Part shown: one piece after another, positions 14,401 through 14,997 of the stretch | How positions within the stretch are numbered: the first letter of the stretch is position 1 | Layout: each line of letters starts with the position of its first letter | Origin: Bacteroidia bacterium | GTDB lineage: Bacteria > Bacteroidota > Bacteroidia > Bacteroidales > UBA12481 | Length of the DNA stretch: 14,997 bases | Direction: 5' to 3' | Assembly: GCA_026391235.1 (NCBI GenBank) | Contig: JAPLDV010000567.1 | Span: forward strand, 1 to 14,997 | Notes under the pieces: generated by a model | Seen by the model: the letters and a program-made list of their open reading frames with translations, nothing else | What the model was told of the DNA's origin: nothing | The model's database searches: none | Translations under genes and position numbers: made by a program

Positions 14401-14997
14401 CGACTACGACGAACTCTTCAGGTGAATATGAATTCACCAATGTCTGTTCAGGTAATTACGAGGTGGTTCTCGGTTCCACCCGCACAATCGTTGGCGGTAT
14501 CAATGCCACGGATGCTGCACAAGTGAACTATTGGGGAGTTTCCCCTTATCCGATCCAAAAGGCTAAGTTTCTGGCCGGTGATGTCGATAACGACCTTTCG
14601 CTGCTATCCAACGATGCCGCAGCGATTCAAGGGTACTTCCTTAGTGCCCTCACTACCGGTTTTACGCCACCCTGGTCATTCTGGAAAGCAGGCGAAGCAA
14701 TCGTCGCCAATCCGCGTGCCGCCGGTAACCCGATCATTACTGTCGGATGCTTACCTGTCACCCAGGACTTCTTCGGACTGGTTACAGGTGACTTTAACGG
14801 AAGCTTCACCGGATTGAAATCGGCCGCACAAACCCTTTTCCTCCACTACGGCGAGACTACCCAGGTTGCCAATGCTGCAGAATTTGAACTCCCGGTAACG
14901 TCGGAATCGAATCTGCAGGTAGGCGCAATATCCATGATCATGGATTATCCGTCGGATCAGGTATCCGTTGAAGGCGTTTATCTGAGGAACGATCGTA
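11439..14997 (+). CDS. Secreted multidomain scaffold-like protein with cohesin- and dockerin-like modules, partial
   Basis: Open for 1186 codons and running off the right edge. A signal peptide (MKRNLHLIALMLIAIMLCAL, cut near Ala24-25) marks export. Residues 26-245: unrecognised, beta-rich. About 250-385: cohesin-like (YEVPVTAHDF, IGAVSLVLNYDK). About 391-957: five Bacteroidota HYR-like repeats marked by D-x-C or TDNCG motifs and paired Cys; the fourth is split by an inserted beta-rich domain at about 674-822. About 960-1012: carboxypeptidase-regulatory-like (VSGTVKYLD, NSSGEYEFTNVCSGNYEV). At 1047-1066 a dockerin-type calcium loop has Asp1048, Asp1050, Asp1052 and Asp1059 in the DxDxD...D spacing; partial loops flank it (INATDAAQV at 1021-1029; GDFNGS at 1117-1122, lacking the last Asp). 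From 1147 a second cohesin-like domain begins (FELPVTSESNLQVGAISMIM). A type IX secretion tail may lie beyond the window. Role inferred: surface adhesion or assembly of enzymes. Confidence 0.88.
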   Translation, partial: MKRNLHLIALMLIAIMLCALNGMAATTTTVKLYAGTAATVGGIATSAEQFIGTGAWKNNQAAPLGKMELYLPLASLGVFKIDDIANLQFSTKKMAPAGSNVDFFWSIYTAPYVGGFASWYGQRLTSEPMYYNGFNAPYGSWTTFQTPAGANQMTFFDSNHSPAGYSGAPTLADVQAGPISFGYTPPYWSAGTGFDFGAQRVALISLSTGSAWNATMLSYLDGIKITLNNGDVLIIDLEDATPTPATTIQNPTEYVTVPGKTCGYYEVPVTAHDFIDIGAVSLVLNYDKLVLQYDGVTVASELSLAQTNSAALLSGSTAGQFRLAYNGPAITLPENSVLFTLRFRLLVPSPVTTSLTWSTVSGECEYASPAGAIVFTSVFTDLTGYVFTDKTVPVITTCPPEATFEGCSTAAITGLAFSLTTVEVTAAQFTAAGGAATDNCGVTYYAYKDVASGACPIVVIRTWTVKDAKGNTITCDQTIKIADTTVPVITAPAATLQIECNNPNAAALITAWLATATATDNCDGTVAVTNNYTTIAMTCNNEITVSFNAKDACLNAAVTKTAKIKIIDTTKPVITVPPAALTMECFNAATVAAWAATASALDACAGAVTVTPTYTTPTVNCDQTVTVTFTATDGCSNTETAAKDFTIKHVTAPVVPAHGSSTVICPSLAVPPLSGPTNPLVQTPYPDWDLMFRTYANTVLDQQQLSFNNWILNLNTGSGQSFTPAISDKLRQIDVYVYAFVGTPTFSLEVYAGDGKTGTPLYIASGYNVSTTGWISLTIPEASAPLLSSGAKYTFWLTEYPYNSVRLGLGYVNPYAGGISWDEVPTAVAVKDVCGTIIPTPVPVITGTCNPVDGCEGTIIYTYKYMDCAGLWTNWVYTYTVERNDFAMPANTGSSVTCVALATAPAPPAVTDNCGNNIVPAGPVPGESPACNGTKTYTYKYTDCEGNTHDWVYTYTITGVTVSGTVKYLDSNLTPMSVNVTLNPGAISTTTNSSGEYEFTNVCSGNYEVVLGSTRTIVGGINATDAAQVNYWGVSPYPIQKAKFLAGDVDNDLSLLSNDAAAIQGYFLSALTTGFTPPWSFWKAGEAIVANPRAAGNPIITVGCLPVTQDFFGLVTGDFNGSFTGLKSAAQTLFLHYGETTQVANAAEFELPVTSESNLQVGAISMIMDYPSDQVSVEGVYLRNDR

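Overview
This window looks like a chromosomal segment from an environmental Bacteroidota (Bacteroidetes), probably an uncultured polysaccharide- or protein-degrading lineage. The evidence is as follows. There are three lipoproteins with Bacteroidota-type partners: a FISUMP domain, a 6-bladed beta-propeller of the BF3164/DUF5128 type, and a glycosidase-like TIM barrel. Gene starts lack Shine-Dalgarno sequences, and several have possible TAnnTTTG-like -7 elements. The window ends in a very long secreted protein built of HYR-like Cys-rich repeats with cohesin- and dockerin-like modules. Short-repeat debris lies between genes. I see no tRNA, rRNA, CRISPR or transposase. Family names come from reading the sequence; no search was run.

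Layout. 1-1416 (minus): 5'-proximal part of a lipoprotein that joins a caspase-fold-like domain with a visible His/Cys pair to a C-terminal FISUMP domain; it runs off the left edge. 1575-2840 (plus): a lipoprotein fusing a family-3 solute-binding domain to a Cache domain. 2910-4094: a lipoprotein with a glycosidase-like TIM barrel, bounded at both ends by heptanucleotide tandem arrays. 4095-4364: a repeat-rich spacer with a heptamer array, a short palindrome and a 40-nt-arm hairpin. 4365-5567: a beta-propeller lipoprotein. 5761-7803: a secreted protein with a beta-sandwich-like N-terminus and an alpha/alpha-barrel-like C-terminus. 7800-8329: a scar region holding a palindrome, the last 18 codons of a paralogue of the propeller gene, and the C-terminal part of peptide-chain release factor 3.

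8516-11303: a two-gene operon of a soluble PAS-PAS histidine kinase and a REC-PAS-LuxR response regulator, joined by an 8-nt overlap. 11439-14997 (open at the right edge): a secreted scaffold-like protein of at least 1186 residues with a cohesin-like domain, five HYR-like repeats (one split by an inserted domain), a carboxypeptidase-regulatory-like domain, a dockerin-type calcium loop, and the start of a second cohesin-like domain.

How they may work together. The strongest functional hypothesis is that the kinase/regulator pair controls the adjacent scaffold gene: a 20-bp inverted repeat lies directly against a plausible -33 element in the 135-nt gap between regulator and scaffold. The left half carries envelope and secreted proteins suited to sensing and processing external polymers, but no SusC/SusD pair is present, so this is not a canonical polysaccharide utilisation locus. 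Three independent heptanucleotide arrays intrude on coding sequence, which suggests an active or recently active short-repeat process in this genome.
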